Part shown: positions 1 to 7,946 of the stretch, piece after piece
Position numbering within the stretch: the stretch's first letter is position 1
How the letters are laid out: every line of letters starts with the position of its first letter
Assembly (NCBI RefSeq): GCF_001039475.1
Contig: NZ_LELK01000001.1
Span: 1,213,735 to 1,277,734 of the forward strand
Length of the DNA: 64,000 nucleotides
Source: Guptibacillus hwajinpoensis
Lineage (GTDB): Bacteria; Bacillota; Bacilli; Bacillales; Guptibacillaceae
Direction: 5' to 3'
Notes under the pieces: model-generated
What the model saw: the letters and a program-made list of their open reading frames with translations, nothing else
Told to the model about the DNA's origin: nothing
Database searches by the model: none
Position numbers and translations under genes: made by a program

Positions 1-330
1 TGCATTATTACCAATCTCTACTTGATCACGAATAACTGCACCTGGCTCAATACGAGCTTGGATTCCTTTAAGATCAAGCATAGGAATAGCTGAGTTGCGA
101 CGATCGTTTTCGACAACGTAGTCTTCAATCTTAGAAGATTCAGACTCAAGTGCTTTCTTGATCTCTTTCCACTCACCAAAAAGAACACCAGTATTACCCG
201 TAATGAAAGACTTTGTGTTGCTACCAAAGTCAATTCCTTCAAGGTTCCCTTTAATATGTACTTTTACAGGAGTTGATTTCTCACTGTTTTGAATAAAGCT
301 AATAATTTCGTTTGCATCCATCATTTTCAT
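1..330 (-). CDS. dapH: DapH, tetrahydrodipicolinate N-acetyltransferase (N-terminal part)
   Basis: Only the first 110 codons are in the window; the gene runs off the left edge. The protein would N-acetylate 2,3,4,5-tetrahydrodipicolinate in the acetylase branch of lysine and diaminopimelate synthesis in the cytosol. The visible part starts [14 protein letters not shown] and continues through [14 protein letters not shown] to the first turns of the left-handed beta-helix ([17 protein letters not shown]), the pattern of the DapH/YkuQ N-terminal domain. The start at 330 is fixed by a strong ribosome binding site, AAAGGAGG, about 8 bases upstream. It lies close to ccpC, as ykuQ lies near ykuM (ccpC) in B. 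subtilis, which supports the call. The C-terminal hexapeptide-repeat domain cannot be checked. Confidence 0.9.
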   Translation of the reverse strand, partial: MKMMDANEIISFIQNSEKSTPVKVHIKGNLEGIDFGSNTKSFITGNTGVLFGEWKEIKKALESESSKIEDYVVENDRRNSAIPMLDLKGIQARIEPGAVIRDQVEIGNNA

Positions 331-430
331 GGTGTATGTTCCTCCTTTAATCATCATGCATGAGCTACAGCTTCAGCATGTTACTCATTTTATCGTACAT
401 GAACGTAATCGTGAAGTCTAATCTTAAAGG

Positions 431-1294
431 CTAATCATTTAACAATTCCATAAATTTCTGCACTTGCTTAAGCTGCATCGCTGTATCATTTGTTAATAAC
501 CACGTATCTCTTTTCAGTGGAGCGCCTTCACGATCTGAAAGCGGAATTCTGAAAAACTCCTTATCATCTTCCGTGATGCTAATCGAAGGCAAGATGGCGT
601 ACCCTATTCCGTTCAATGCCATTTGTTTACACGTTTCGATTTGATCGACTACAATTGTCTTTTTCGGGGGAGCAAAAGACTGCGTTTGCCACCAGGTTTG
701 AATTTCTTGAAAGTAAGTCGAATCGCTTTTGAATTGAATAAAAGGCTTTTCAGTTACCCGAAGCTCCTCAATGGATTGTATCGTAGTATCAACAAGATAC
801 AGTTCATCTGAAAGTAAGTACTGACTCCTCCCTCTCCAATCAGGCTTACCCCTAATAATCCCAACATGTATATCATCTTCGTATAAATAACGTAATATGT
901 CACTGCTCCACCCAGTTACAAGTGATATCTTTACACTTGGATAATGTTCCACGAATTTCTTTAGTACTGCCGGAAGCCAGTATTGTCCGATAATAGAGGC
1001 TACTGCAAGTTTAAGCGTTCCGTGAACTTCTGAGCTAAGTGCAGTTAGGGCTTCGTACACCTTCTCTTCTCTACGCAACGTATCATTAGCAAATGAAATA
1101 ATTCGCTCACCAGCAGGCGTAATCGTAAGACCTTTCTGTGACCTGAGAAAAATTGAAACTCCCCATGTTTTCTCAATGGACTGTAGCCTCTGACTAAGCG
1201 CTGGTTGTGAGACATACAACCGCTCAGCAGCTCTTCGCATATTCTTTTCTTCTGCCAGAATAGAAAGAACGTGATATTCTGAACTCATTTTCAA
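431..1294 (-). CDS. ccpC: CcpC-type LysR transcription regulator
   Basis: A 287-residue LysR-family regulator. The N-terminal winged helix-turn-helix (about residues 4-63) holds the LysR pattern AAERLYVSQPALSQRLQSIE, and the substrate domain (about 90-287) includes GTLKLAVASIIGQYWLPAVL and DQIETCKQMALNGIGYAILP. In B. subtilis CcpC represses the citrate-branch genes citZ and citB and its own gene in response to citrate. The match from memory is strong across the whole length, and dapH and a darB gene lie on either side as in the yku region. The start is a TTG with GGGAG six bases upstream; an ATG two codons further in is possible. A dyad ATAA-N7-TTAT lies upstream at 1328-1342, fitting autoregulation. 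The ykuN/O/P flavodoxin genes usually next to it are absent. Confidence 0.85.
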   Translation of the reverse strand: MKMSSEYHVLSILAEEKNMRRAAERLYVSQPALSQRLQSIEKTWGVSIFLRSQKGLTITPAGERIISFANDTLRREEKVYEALTALSSEVHGTLKLAVASIIGQYWLPAVLKKFVEHYPSVKISLVTGWSSDILRYLYEDDIHVGIIRGKPDWRGRSQYLLSDELYLVDTTIQSIEELRVTEKPFIQFKSDSTYFQEIQTWWQTQSFAPPKKTIVVDQIETCKQMALNGIGYAILPSISITEDDKEFFRIPLSDREGAPLKRDTWLLTNDTAMQLKQVQKFMELLND

Positions 1295-1327
1295 CCACTA
1301 CTCCCTTATCTTCAACTACATTTGTTC

Positions 1328-1342
1328 ATAAGTTATTCTTAT
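1328..1342. promoter_or_regulatory. Candidate CcpC operator (ATAA-N7-TTAT dyad)
   Basis: The bases read ATAA, seven bases, TTAT, with one extra pair inside (ATAAG/CTTAT). This is the dyad described for CcpC binding at citB, citZ and ccpC in B. subtilis. It sits 34 bases before the ccpC start and 82 bases before the divergent TauE/SafE gene, so one site could serve both. Binding is inferred. Confidence 0.5.
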
Positions 1343-1423
1343 CATAAATCATCATTATAATCTAATTTCGTTATGGTTGGAAGAGGAATATACTGTAGGA
1401 AGAACCACAAAAGGATGATGGCA

Positions 1424-2164
1424 ATGGAATGGTTATGGTTATTCGTAATTGGAATTGTGGCAACGTTCATTGGAACGTTGTCTGGAAGCGGTGGCTTGAT
1501 TAATGTTCCTGCTATGATCTTACTTGGTCTTCCTATTCACTCGATCATATCAGCGAATAAATTCTCTAATATGCTCAGTTCTTTTTCAAGTTTTTACGTA
1601 CTGCTTAGACGAAAAGAATTGGCGTTCAAAGAAGCAATGAAAACGGGTCCGATTGCACTTGCTGGAGGTATACTTGGAGGATTATTCGCTTCGTCTCTCT
1701 CGCAACAATCGCTTCAACTGTTCGCAGGTGGAATGCTAATTGTAGCGCTTGGGCTATCTTTTTTAAAGAAGAAAAAAACCAATTATTCCTCAAGAATTGT
1801 TCCTAGCAGAGCTCTACCATTCGTTGGAGTGATTGGTTGGTACGACGGAACGTTTGGACCGGGTCAAGCAACCCTTCAGATGAATCTATTCCGCCATGTT
1901 GGGATCTCCTATCTTGCTTCAATCGGATTAACTAGATTTAATACCTTTTTAAGTTGCACAGGTGCGGTGGTCGTCTACTTCTTCAGTGGCCATTTAAATA
2001 TGATGATTGCAATTCCACTTGCTATTGGCTCAATTACAGGTGCTCAAATTTCAGTCAGGATTGCAGACAAGCTTACACTTGGTCAAGTTAATTGGTTACT
2101 ACGCTCCATGACAATACTTCTCATTTTCCAAGTATGTTATAGCATTTTCACTAAACAATTCTAG
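1424..2164 (+). CDS. TauE/SafE family membrane permease
   Basis: A 246-residue integral membrane protein of the sulfite-exporter TauE/SafE family, used for moving sulfonates, sulfite or other small anions across the cytoplasmic membrane; the substrate cannot be told here. The family signature GTLSGSGGLINVPAMILLG follows the first membrane helix, and a second half-repeat carries GVIGWYDGTFGPGQATL near residue 140. About eight hydrophobic segments are visible. The start is taken at the ATG at 1424 (MEWLWLFVIG), eight bases after AAGGA; an upstream in-frame start would add a polar stretch without a ribosome site. It is divergent from ccpC and is followed 11 bases later by a VOC gene, so the two probably share a transcript ending at the hairpin at 2543-2578. 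Confidence 0.82.
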   Translation: MEWLWLFVIGIVATFIGTLSGSGGLINVPAMILLGLPIHSIISANKFSNMLSSFSSFYVLLRRKELAFKEAMKTGPIALAGGILGGLFASSLSQQSLQLFAGGMLIVALGLSFLKKKKTNYSSRIVPSRALPFVGVIGWYDGTFGPGQATLQMNLFRHVGISYLASIGLTRFNTFLSCTGAVVVYFFSGHLNMMIAIPLAIGSITGAQISVRIADKLTLGQVNWLLRSMTILLIFQVCYSIFTKQF

Positions 2165-2175
2165 GAGTGAGTTAC

Positions 2176-2544
2176 ATGTCTTTACAGTATAAACGCCTAC
2201 ATCACATCCAACTATGCATACCACCCAATCAAGAAGACGTTGCAAGAGATTTCTATATTAATACGCTTGATTTCAAAGAAATTCCCAAACCGGAACAATT
2301 AAAGAAAAACGGTGGTTTCTGGTTAACGGTTGCGAATATTGACATACACATTGGGGTGGAAGAAATGGGGTTACCAGGGAAAAGGCACCCTGCTTTTGAG
2401 GTAGAGGATTTAGAAGAAGCAAGAATGCACCTAGAGAGTAAAGGCGTTTCCTTTCAAGAGGAGACACAAATAGAAGGATATGAAAGGTTCTCTTTCTTTG
2501 ATCCTTTCCGTAATCGAATTGAATTCCTAACACGAATCATTTAA
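2176..2544 (+). CDS. VOC-superfamily (glyoxalase/bleomycin resistance-like) protein
   Basis: A 122-residue single-unit vicinal oxygen chelate protein. It begins with the family's beta strand and first metal ligand (RLHHIQLCIP), has DFYINTLDFKEI, a middle histidine (KRHPAFEVEDLEEA), and ends SFFDPFRNRIEFL, where the late Glu is a usual ligand. Such proteins bind a divalent metal as dimers and act as lyases, dioxygenases or resistance proteins; the substrate is unknown. The start is the ATG at 2176, eight bases after AGGAG; a GTG nine bases earlier lacks proper spacing. It is the second gene of a unit with the TauE/SafE permease. Confidence 0.8.
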   Translation: MSLQYKRLHHIQLCIPPNQEDVARDFYINTLDFKEIPKPEQLKKNGGFWLTVANIDIHIGVEEMGLPGKRHPAFEVEDLEEARMHLESKGVSFQEETQIEGYERFSFFDPFRNRIEFLTRII

Positions 2545-2578
2545 CCCCGGCTCATGAGCGAACCGGGGTTTCTTTTTT
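2543..2578 (+). terminator. Rho-independent terminator after the VOC gene
   Basis: An 8-bp GC-rich stem (AACCCCGG/CCGGGGTT) with a 12-base loop, followed by TTCTTTTTT. The stop codon of the convergent MFS gene lies in the loop. Confidence 0.85.
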
Positions 2579-4078
2579 GGATAGTTTCGGTATGAAAAGA
2601 AGCAATAGGAAACTAAAGAGAGCCAGTATAAATACACCACCGTATACCCATTTAAGTGAAATCGTTAAACCGTTTTGTAAAAGATCGAGTTGCGTTGGAT
2701 CAAGGGACTTCCTTTTCGATTCATTAAGTAATTGATTTGCGGTATTAATGGAAATATCCTTAGCAGTCGCTTTTTCTGTTAAGTAGTGTTGAAGTCTACT
2801 GTTAAGAACTCCGCCAAGCAAAGCTGCTCCAACTGCGCTGCCTAGCGTCCTCATAAACATATTTGTAGCTGTAGCAATTCCTCGCTGTTGCCATGAAACT
2901 GAGCCCTGGATAGCTACAATAAACGTTGTCGATGTTAATCCCATCCCAACTCCAATGAAAAATGAACCCACCCCTGCAAAAATTGGACCTAGTGCAGGCG
3001 TCATAAACAGATAAATAGTAGAGCCAAGTATAAGAGAAATGCCACCGAGCACCGACGTTGTCCTAAAGCCAATTTTGATTACTAGATTACCAGCAGCCGT
3101 TGAAGCAATTGGCCATCCAATCGACATGGTTGTTAATGTAAAGCCTGCTACAATTGGTGAACGCTCCATCACCCCCTGAACAAAGGTAGGTAAAAAGCTT
3201 GAGACACCAATTAAGATCATCCCGGTCGTAAATGTGACAGAGTTTGAAATGGCAATAACAGGACTACTCCAAATACTAAGCGGCATTAAAGGTTCTTTCG
3301 CCTTCTTTTCAACATGAAAAAACAGCGAAATTCCAGCAGTGGATAAAATAATTAATCCTACTATTGGTAACGAAGTCCACTCCCACCGTACACCGCCTTC
3401 TATTAAGACAATCATTAATGCGCTAACCGAAACGAGTAATAAACCCGCTCCTCCGTAATCAATAGACTTTTTCTCCTTATCGATTGTTTCATGCAACAAC
3501 AGCAAAATGCCAATAAGCGATAGAATACCAAGTGGGATATTCATCCAAAACACCCATGACCATTCGATATACTGTACGAATAGACCACCAAGCGCTGGTC
3601 CAGCTATAGCAGAAATACCCCATACGCTTGCTAAATACCCTTGAATCTTCGCCCTTTCTTCCATTGAATACATGTCTCCAACGATTGTAAGGGCAATCGG
3701 TTGAACAGCTCCTGCTCCAACACCTTGAATCAAGCGGTAAATGATGAGCGCTTCCATCGATTCAGCAAATCCGCACAACAGTGAACCTATTAGGAAGACG
3801 ACAATGCCAATGGTATAGATCGGTTTGCGACCGAATAGATCCGAAAGTTTCCCAAAAAGCAAAACCGTTATAGCTGACATAAGAAGATAAGCTGAAAAGA
3901 CCCAACTGAACTTTGAAAATCCCCCAAGATCACCGACAATACCTGGCATCGCTGTAGAAACAATCGTCCCTTCAATAGCAGCCATAAACATACCAATGAT
4001 TATCGCAACAAGGACAAGTGGTCGATTGGTTTCTTTCGTTCTATAACTTTGGACGATTTGCTTTGTTAGCGGTTTCAT
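2552..4078 (-). CDS. MFS multidrug efflux transporter, DHA2 (EmrB/QacA) type
   Basis: A 508-residue major facilitator protein with about 14 hydrophobic segments, as in the 14-helix DHA2 drug:proton antiporters. Motif A appears as GKLSDLFGRKPIYTIG after helix 2, and motif C-like glycines (GPALGGLFVQYIEW) lie in helix 5. It likely pumps lipophilic drugs or cations out of the cytoplasm. The start is the ATG at 4078, nine bases after CGGAG; a TTG three codons upstream overlaps that ribosome site. It follows darB on the same strand but is separated from it by a strong hairpin terminator, so it is probably transcribed on its own. The exact substrate is unknown. Confidence 0.88.
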   Translation of the reverse strand: MKPLTKQIVQSYRTKETNRPLVLVAIIIGMFMAAIEGTIVSTAMPGIVGDLGGFSKFSWVFSAYLLMSAITVLLFGKLSDLFGRKPIYTIGIVVFLIGSLLCGFAESMEALIIYRLIQGVGAGAVQPIALTIVGDMYSMEERAKIQGYLASVWGISAIAGPALGGLFVQYIEWSWVFWMNIPLGILSLIGILLLLHETIDKEKKSIDYGGAGLLLVSVSALMIVLIEGGVRWEWTSLPIVGLIILSTAGISLFFHVEKKAKEPLMPLSIWSSPVIAISNSVTFTTGMILIGVSSFLPTFVQGVMERSPIVAGFTLTTMSIGWPIASTAAGNLVIKIGFRTTSVLGGISLILGSTIYLFMTPALGPIFAGVGSFFIGVGMGLTSTTFIVAIQGSVSWQQRGIATATNMFMRTLGSAVGAALLGGVLNSRLQHYLTEKATAKDISINTANQLLNESKRKSLDPTQLDLLQNGLTISLKWVYGGVFILALFSFLLLLFIPKLSKKETPVRS

Positions 4079-4099
4079 TTTTTTCAACTCCGTATATGT

Positions 4100-4125
4100 A
4101 AAAAACCCGGTCTACGTACCGGGTT
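4100..4125 (-). terminator. Terminator after darB
   Basis: Read on the minus strand, an 8-bp stem (AACCCGGT/ACCGGGTT) with a 6-base loop is followed by a run of six T. It lies 13-38 bases past the darB stop. Confidence 0.88.
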
Positions 4126-4137
4126 AACTTCTTAAGA

Positions 4138-4587
4138 TTACCTAACAGAAGATTCGTGCAAGTACCGATTCACAAATTTCAAAAGCGCTCTTCTTGTTAA
4201 GATTCCTTTGAATATAAACTCATCATCTACAACACACAAAAAGGGATGATCAATCGAAAGCTTTAACCCCTTAAAGAAACCATCTTTCTCGTTAATACAT
4301 GGAATTTCTGTATTCATTACATCTTCGACTACGTACTCACTTAATTTCTCAAATTCAATTCGCTCAATGCCTAGAATAGAATCTAGAATGAGCGGCTGAC
4401 TAATTAATCCTTTTAACCGATACTGAGTATCTAGAACAGGTATAGAAGAATAGCCAGATTTAATTAAAATAAGCATGGCGTGTTCCAATGGGTTAGTAAG
4501 TTGAACATGCGCGACTTTTTCTGCGGAAATGACGAGATCATCAATTCCTGTTTCATACAAATTAGGTAAATCCATATGTTTAGCCAT
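4138..4587 (-). CDS. darB: DarB (CbpB/YkuL), c-di-AMP-binding CBS protein
   Basis: A 149-residue cytosolic protein made of two CBS motifs and nothing else. The first spans roughly residues 15-75 (VAHVQLTNPLEHAMLILIKSG, then SIPVLDTQYRLKGLIS), the second about 85-145. In B. subtilis and Listeria this protein binds cyclic di-AMP; the free form stimulates the (p)ppGpp synthetase Rel and pyruvate carboxylase, linking potassium signalling to the stringent response. Length, CBS pattern and nearness to ccpC and dapH (B. subtilis ykuL-ccpC) support orthology. The start at 4587 has GGGGA eight bases upstream. It has its own terminator. Function is inferred by orthology. Confidence 0.85.
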   Translation of the reverse strand: MAKHMDLPNLYETGIDDLVISAEKVAHVQLTNPLEHAMLILIKSGYSSIPVLDTQYRLKGLISQPLILDSILGIERIEFEKLSEYVVEDVMNTEIPCINEKDGFFKGLKLSIDHPFLCVVDDEFIFKGILTRRALLKFVNRYLHESSVR

Positions 4588-4689
4588 TTAAAACGTCCCC
4601 TCAAGCATAATTCGCTTCGTATTATTTCTGTAATGAAGGTCTTTTATTATAGTAACACGAAAGGGGATTGTCCGTTAACTGTTACTCCA

Positions 4690-5421
4690 TTAATGTTCAT
4701 AAATCATTTTCCGGGTCATGCCCCCATCAACGACAAGGTTCTCTCCCGTCACAAAATCATTTTCAGGATTGGATAAAAAGAGACATGCTCTGCCTATATC
4801 CGACGGTTTACCAACTCTTCTCGATGGGTGCTGTTCGTGATCAATATCACGTAATGATGCATAATCTTCAACTTCAATCCATCCTGGGCTAATGGAATTA
4901 ACAGTAATTTTATCTTTCGAAAGAGAGATGGCAAGCGCATGTGATAGCGCCACAATCCCTCCTTTAGTAGCGGCATATGCTTCACTATTTGGTTCAGACA
5001 TTGAAGCTCTCGTTGATGCTATATTAATGATTGAGCCACCTCCACTCTTTCTCATAAGGGCAGCTGCGCCCCGTGAGCCAAGAAACACACTTCTTAAGTT
5101 CGTATTTATTACGTGGTCCCACTCTTCAACGGAGAGTTCATCCATTTGTTTAAAAGCTGTCAAGCCAGCATTGTTAACAAGAACATCAAGGCGACCGTAT
5201 TTCTCCTCCGTTTGGTTCATTAACTGTTGAATTTGGTCTGGATTACTAACATCTGTAACGATAATATCAGACGTTTCATCCTTCATTAAACTAGCCGTTT
5301 CGTTACATCCAGCTTCGTTTACATCTGCGAGGATTACTTGACTTCCTTTCTCGGAATAAGCAATGGCTACACCTCTCCCAATACCGTGACCAGCTCCTGT
5401 TACAATAACAACTTCCTTCAT
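4690..5421 (-). CDS. Classical short-chain dehydrogenase/reductase
   Basis: A 243-residue SDR oxidoreductase with the NAD(P)-binding motif TGAGHGIGRG at residues 8-17, the structural motif NNAG near residue 86, the catalytic Ser in IINIAST, and YAATK as the Tyr/Lys pair. The C-terminal part contains SPGWIEVE and TGENLVVDGGMTRKM, typical of the glucose-dehydrogenase and ketoacyl-reductase-like SDRs. Its substrate cannot be told from sequence. It starts 12 bases after the corA stop on the same strand, so the two are likely cotranscribed, although no functional link is obvious. Confidence 0.85.
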   Translation of the reverse strand: MKEVVIVTGAGHGIGRGVAIAYSEKGSQVILADVNEAGCNETASLMKDETSDIIVTDVSNPDQIQQLMNQTEEKYGRLDVLVNNAGLTAFKQMDELSVEEWDHVINTNLRSVFLGSRGAAALMRKSGGGSIINIASTRASMSEPNSEAYAATKGGIVALSHALAISLSKDKITVNSISPGWIEVEDYASLRDIDHEQHPSRRVGKPSDIGRACLFLSNPENDFVTGENLVVDGGMTRKMIYEH

Positions 5422-5433
5422 CTATGACTCCTC

Positions 5434-6507
5434 CTAAAACCAGTTTTTACGCTTGAAGTAAACAAGCATAAGACCCGTTATTATAATCATCACAATCCAA
5501 ACCGCAGGGTAACTCCACTGCCAGTCCAATTCTGGCATATTAGTAAAGTTCATCCCATAAATACCTGCAATAAATGTTAAAGGAATGAAGATCGTTGATA
5601 CGATCGTAAGTACTTTCATAATTTCATTCATTTTCATGCTTAAGCTTGAGTAATACACATCAAGTAATCCGTATAGCTGACCTCTAGATGTTTCAACCAT
5701 GTCGTTTGCTTGAACAATATGGTCGTGAATATCCTGTAAATAGAATGAAATGTCTTCCTTTATATACGATACTTTACGATTAATCAATTTATTTACAACT
5801 TCACGAACGGGCCAAACCGTTTTCTTAAGTTGTAAAATTGTATTTTTGTACTCATTGATATCCTGTAAAGAGTGATTATCTGGATTCTCCATAATCATGC
5901 CCTCTAATTCGGCAATCCGATCATCCATCTCATCCATAATGATAAGGTACTGATCAAATATCACATCCAAAAGTGAATAAAAGAGAAAATCAGCCCCTGT
6001 TTTCCTTATTCTTCCTTTGCTCTCCTTTAATTGCAATCGAACGGGATCAAACAAATCACCGTGTTTTTCTTGAAATGTAATCACAGTGTTCTCAGTTAAA
6101 ATAAAGCTTACTTGTTCAATGTCTAAATCAGTACTATTTGGCGCTAAATCGAGCATTTTTACTATGCCAAGTAGGTGATCTTCAAAAAAATCAATCTTTG
6201 GTCTATGTTCCGTATTTAATATATCTTCTGTCGTTAATGGATGTAGACCGACCATCTTGCTAATCTCATCTACTAATTGAACGTTATGTACACCATTTAC
6301 ATTTATCCAAGTTACTTTATCTGAGTGAAATACTTCACTCAATTTCTCCAAAGAAATATCTTCATATTCGTTTAGATCTTGGTCATCAAACTCCACAGCT
6401 GTTACGCTTACTTTCTCTGTTTTCTCTTCACCTATGTAAACAAGAGAGCCTGGAGGCATACCTTTCTTCTGTGTTCGATTTCTTCTAAGTCTTTTACGAA
6501 TTCCCAT
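5434..6507 (-). CDS. corA: CorA-type magnesium/cobalt channel
   Basis: A 357-residue CorA family protein that lets Mg2+ into the cell as a membrane pentamer. The large cytosolic N-terminal domain includes the family stretch HPLTTEDILNTEHRPKIDFF; the C-terminus has two transmembrane helices, the first ending in the selectivity signature YGMNFTNMPEL (GMN). The end is basic (YFKRKNWF). Two starts are possible: ATG at 6507, chosen here, or GTG at 6510, both behind GAGGTGG. It is first in a two-gene unit with the SDR. A second Mg transporter of a different family, mgtE, lies at 43.5-44.8 kb. Confidence 0.92.
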   Translation of the reverse strand: MGIRKRLRRNRTQKKGMPPGSLVYIGEEKTEKVSVTAVEFDDQDLNEYEDISLEKLSEVFHSDKVTWINVNGVHNVQLVDEISKMVGLHPLTTEDILNTEHRPKIDFFEDHLLGIVKMLDLAPNSTDLDIEQVSFILTENTVITFQEKHGDLFDPVRLQLKESKGRIRKTGADFLFYSLLDVIFDQYLIIMDEMDDRIAELEGMIMENPDNHSLQDINEYKNTILQLKKTVWPVREVVNKLINRKVSYIKEDISFYLQDIHDHIVQANDMVETSRGQLYGLLDVYYSSLSMKMNEIMKVLTIVSTIFIPLTFIAGIYGMNFTNMPELDWQWSYPAVWIVMIIITGLMLVYFKRKNWF

Positions 6508-6640
6508 CACTCTTCCACCTCAATTCATTTCTAAAATACCCTATTCTCTTCAATTAGAAACCCTAAACACACTTCCCTTCCGAGATTACGATCAATCCTA
6601 TAATCCAAAGGCTATGTGAGATCATATTTTCGATTTCTCG

Positions 6641-6692
6641 ATTTTTGGCTCATTCGAGTGAAACCTAAGTTTCACTCGAATGAGCCAAAAAT
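6641..6692. repeat. Long perfect inverted repeat (24-bp arms, 4-base loop)
   Basis: Arms 6641-6664 and 6669-6692 are exact reverse complements, beginning ATTTTTGGCTCATTCGAG; the loop is CTAA. No T-run follows on either strand, so it is not a standard terminator. It stands in the space between corA, read away from it, and the small membrane gene. It could be a regulatory hairpin, a protein-binding palindrome or the remnant of a mobile palindrome. Confidence 0.85.
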
Positions 6693-6742
6693 CAACACTG
6701 TTCATTAACATAGACAATTCAAAATGACTCAATAATAATAAA

Positions 6743-6766
6743 ACAAAAAAACCCGCAATGCGGGTT
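6743..6766 (-). terminator. Terminator of the 52-residue membrane protein gene
   Basis: Read on the minus strand, AACCCGCA/TGCGGGTT forms an 8-bp stem with a single-base loop and is followed by seven T. The stop codon of the gene overlaps the upstream arm. Confidence 0.85.
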
Positions 6767-6923
6767 AGAAAACATCCTCTTTTTTAATGATTTCTTCATA
6801 ATGTCGCCATAAAAATTCTCGATCATAATCAGCAGAATCCGTTTTTATCCCATTCCATATGACAACCATAAATAACGCAAGACCTAAAAAAGTAACGAGC
6901 AGTATGAGCATGACTAAGGCCAT
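6765..6923 (-). CDS. Small single-pass membrane protein
   Basis: A 52-residue open frame. It starts MALVMLILLVTFLGLALFMV, a single hydrophobic helix of about 22 residues, followed by a short charged cytosolic tail (SADYDREFLWRHYEEIIKKEDVF). The ribosome site GGGGAGGT lies five bases before the ATG at 6923, and a strong terminator sits on its stop codon, so this is very probably a real single-gene unit. I recognise no family. The amphipathic tail suggests a regulator or anchor for a larger membrane partner, but nothing nearby identifies it. Confidence 0.75.
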   Translation of the reverse strand: MALVMLILLVTFLGLALFMVVIWNGIKTDSADYDREFLWRHYEEIIKKEDVF

Positions 6924-7066
6924 AACCTACCTCCCCAACCTCTTTTCTATCAAGGTATGATTGTCCGAGGTAGTATAGTCCTGGTTAAACACCTAAATTG
7001 GGTTATTCTTTTATCTTGGTGGGTATTGGAGTTAAAAAGGATTCTATAGACAAAGGAGGTGATGAG

Positions 7067-7213
7067 TTGGACCATTCTAGAGAAGATGTTAAACAAATAG
7101 AGGATAAGGCGAAAAATGAGCAGCAACAAGCTGAGAAAGCTAAGAGGGTAATAAAAGATGCTAAGAAAAATGCAAATCCCCAGCGTGAGAACAATGAATT
7201 CCCTTCTACGTAG
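7067..7213 (+). CDS. Small charged helical protein of unknown function
   Basis: A 48-residue frame starting at TTG (7067), seven bases behind a near-perfect ribosome site AAAGGAGG. The product (MDHSREDVKQIEDKAKNE...) is rich in Lys, Glu and Gln with no hydrophobic core, probably one long helix. I recognise no family. The C-terminal residues (about FPST) and the stop codon lie in sequence that resembles the outer end of repeat element A (GTAGACATTGT), so the native 3' end may have been replaced by the insertion. Confidence 0.6.
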   Translation: MDHSREDVKQIEDKAKNEQQQAEKAKRVIKDAKKNANPQRENNEFPST

Positions 7214-7500
7214 ACATTGTCGCTAATAGAGTAGTGGATAAATTCCGCTACTGGATGCTCCAATTAGCTATGTGGCTTTTTATAAAAGATTGTTGCTTTT
7301 GAATCGTATATTGTATAAAAACCAAACTTCGCAAATTGGAGCGGAAGGATGCTCGACTCCTGCGGGACTAGCGGGACAGGTGAGACCCCACAGGAGCGTT
7401 AGCGACGAGGAGGCTCACCGCCCGCCCCGTGGAAAGCGAGCATCCTGGAGCGGAAATTAACCACTTATCTAAAAGCAACAATGTCTATGAAAAGAGCCTT
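7196..7500. repeat. Repeat element A: inverted composite with a full-length unit
   Basis: Two units of the dispersed repeat family lie back to back. A decayed, core-less half unit (about 7196-7290) has a left-type end, GTAGACATTGT; it is joined to a full-length reversed unit (about 7275-7500) that ends AAAAGAGCCT. The full unit carries the GC-rich core, from GGAGCGGAAGGATGCTCGAC at 7338 to CTGGAGCGG near 7453. Both outer ends are of the same (left) type. The left boundary is approximate and no clear target duplication was found. Confidence 0.8.
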
Positions 7501-7524
7501 TAGTATAAAGACTAAATAAACATA

Positions 7525-7563
7525 AAAAAGATGTCCCCTAACATCTAATAGGGACATCTTTTT
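7525..7563 (-). terminator. Bidirectional terminator after the VOC gene
   Basis: A 13-bp stem (AAAAAGATGTCCC / GGGACATCTTTTT) with T-runs on both strands ends just past the VOC stop codon. Confidence 0.88.
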
Positions 7564-7565
7564 AG

Positions 7566-7946
7566 TTACCGTTCAATATTTAATTCAATTAAATTCCCAT
7601 CAGGATCAGAGACAAATAGTTGAGCGAACCCACTTTTACTATAGTAATTTTCGTGTATTTCGATTCCGGTTGATTTCAGCCATTTTAACGTTTCTTCATA
7701 ACTTTTAACCCGAAACGCAAAGTGACCTTCTCTCGATGTTAGTTCATCTGTGCCTCTAAGTGTTGAAGCTTCAGGATAAACGATCAAATGCAATTGCTGA
7801 CTGCCTACTTGATACCAGGCACCAGGGAAATCAAAGGCTGGCCTTTCTATTTCATTTAAGCATAGAATATGACTATAAAAAGATTTCGCTCTATCAAGGT
7901 CCGTTACAGCAAGACTTACATGATGAAGATGATTAATCGCAATCAC
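7566..7946 (-). CDS. VOC-superfamily (glyoxalase-like) protein
   Basis: A 126-residue vicinal oxygen chelate protein. Likely metal ligands are His in INHLHHVSLAV, His in REGHFAFRVKS and Glu in DPDGNLIELNIER, arranged as in glyoxalase I-like and FosB-like folds; DLDRAKSFYSHIL is the usual first helix. The substrate is unknown. The start is GTG at 7946, eight bases after TAGGAG. It overlaps the 3' end of the upstream histidine kinase gene by 14 bases, and the ribosome site is inside the kinase coding region, so the two are translationally coupled. Pairing a sensor kinase with a VOC protein is unusual. Confidence 0.8.
   Translation of the reverse strand: MIAINHLHHVSLAVTDLDRAKSFYSHILCLNEIERPAFDFPGAWYQVGSQQLHLIVYPEASTLRGTDELTSREGHFAFRVKSYEETLKWLKSTGIEIHENYYSKSGFAQLFVSDPDGNLIELNIER

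Noticed and set aside
7272-7460. Open reading frame inside repeat element A
   Set aside because: It lies wholly in the GC-rich repeat, has no ribosome site, and its translation (AGQVRPHRSVSDEEAHRPP) is the usual false ORF of such elements.
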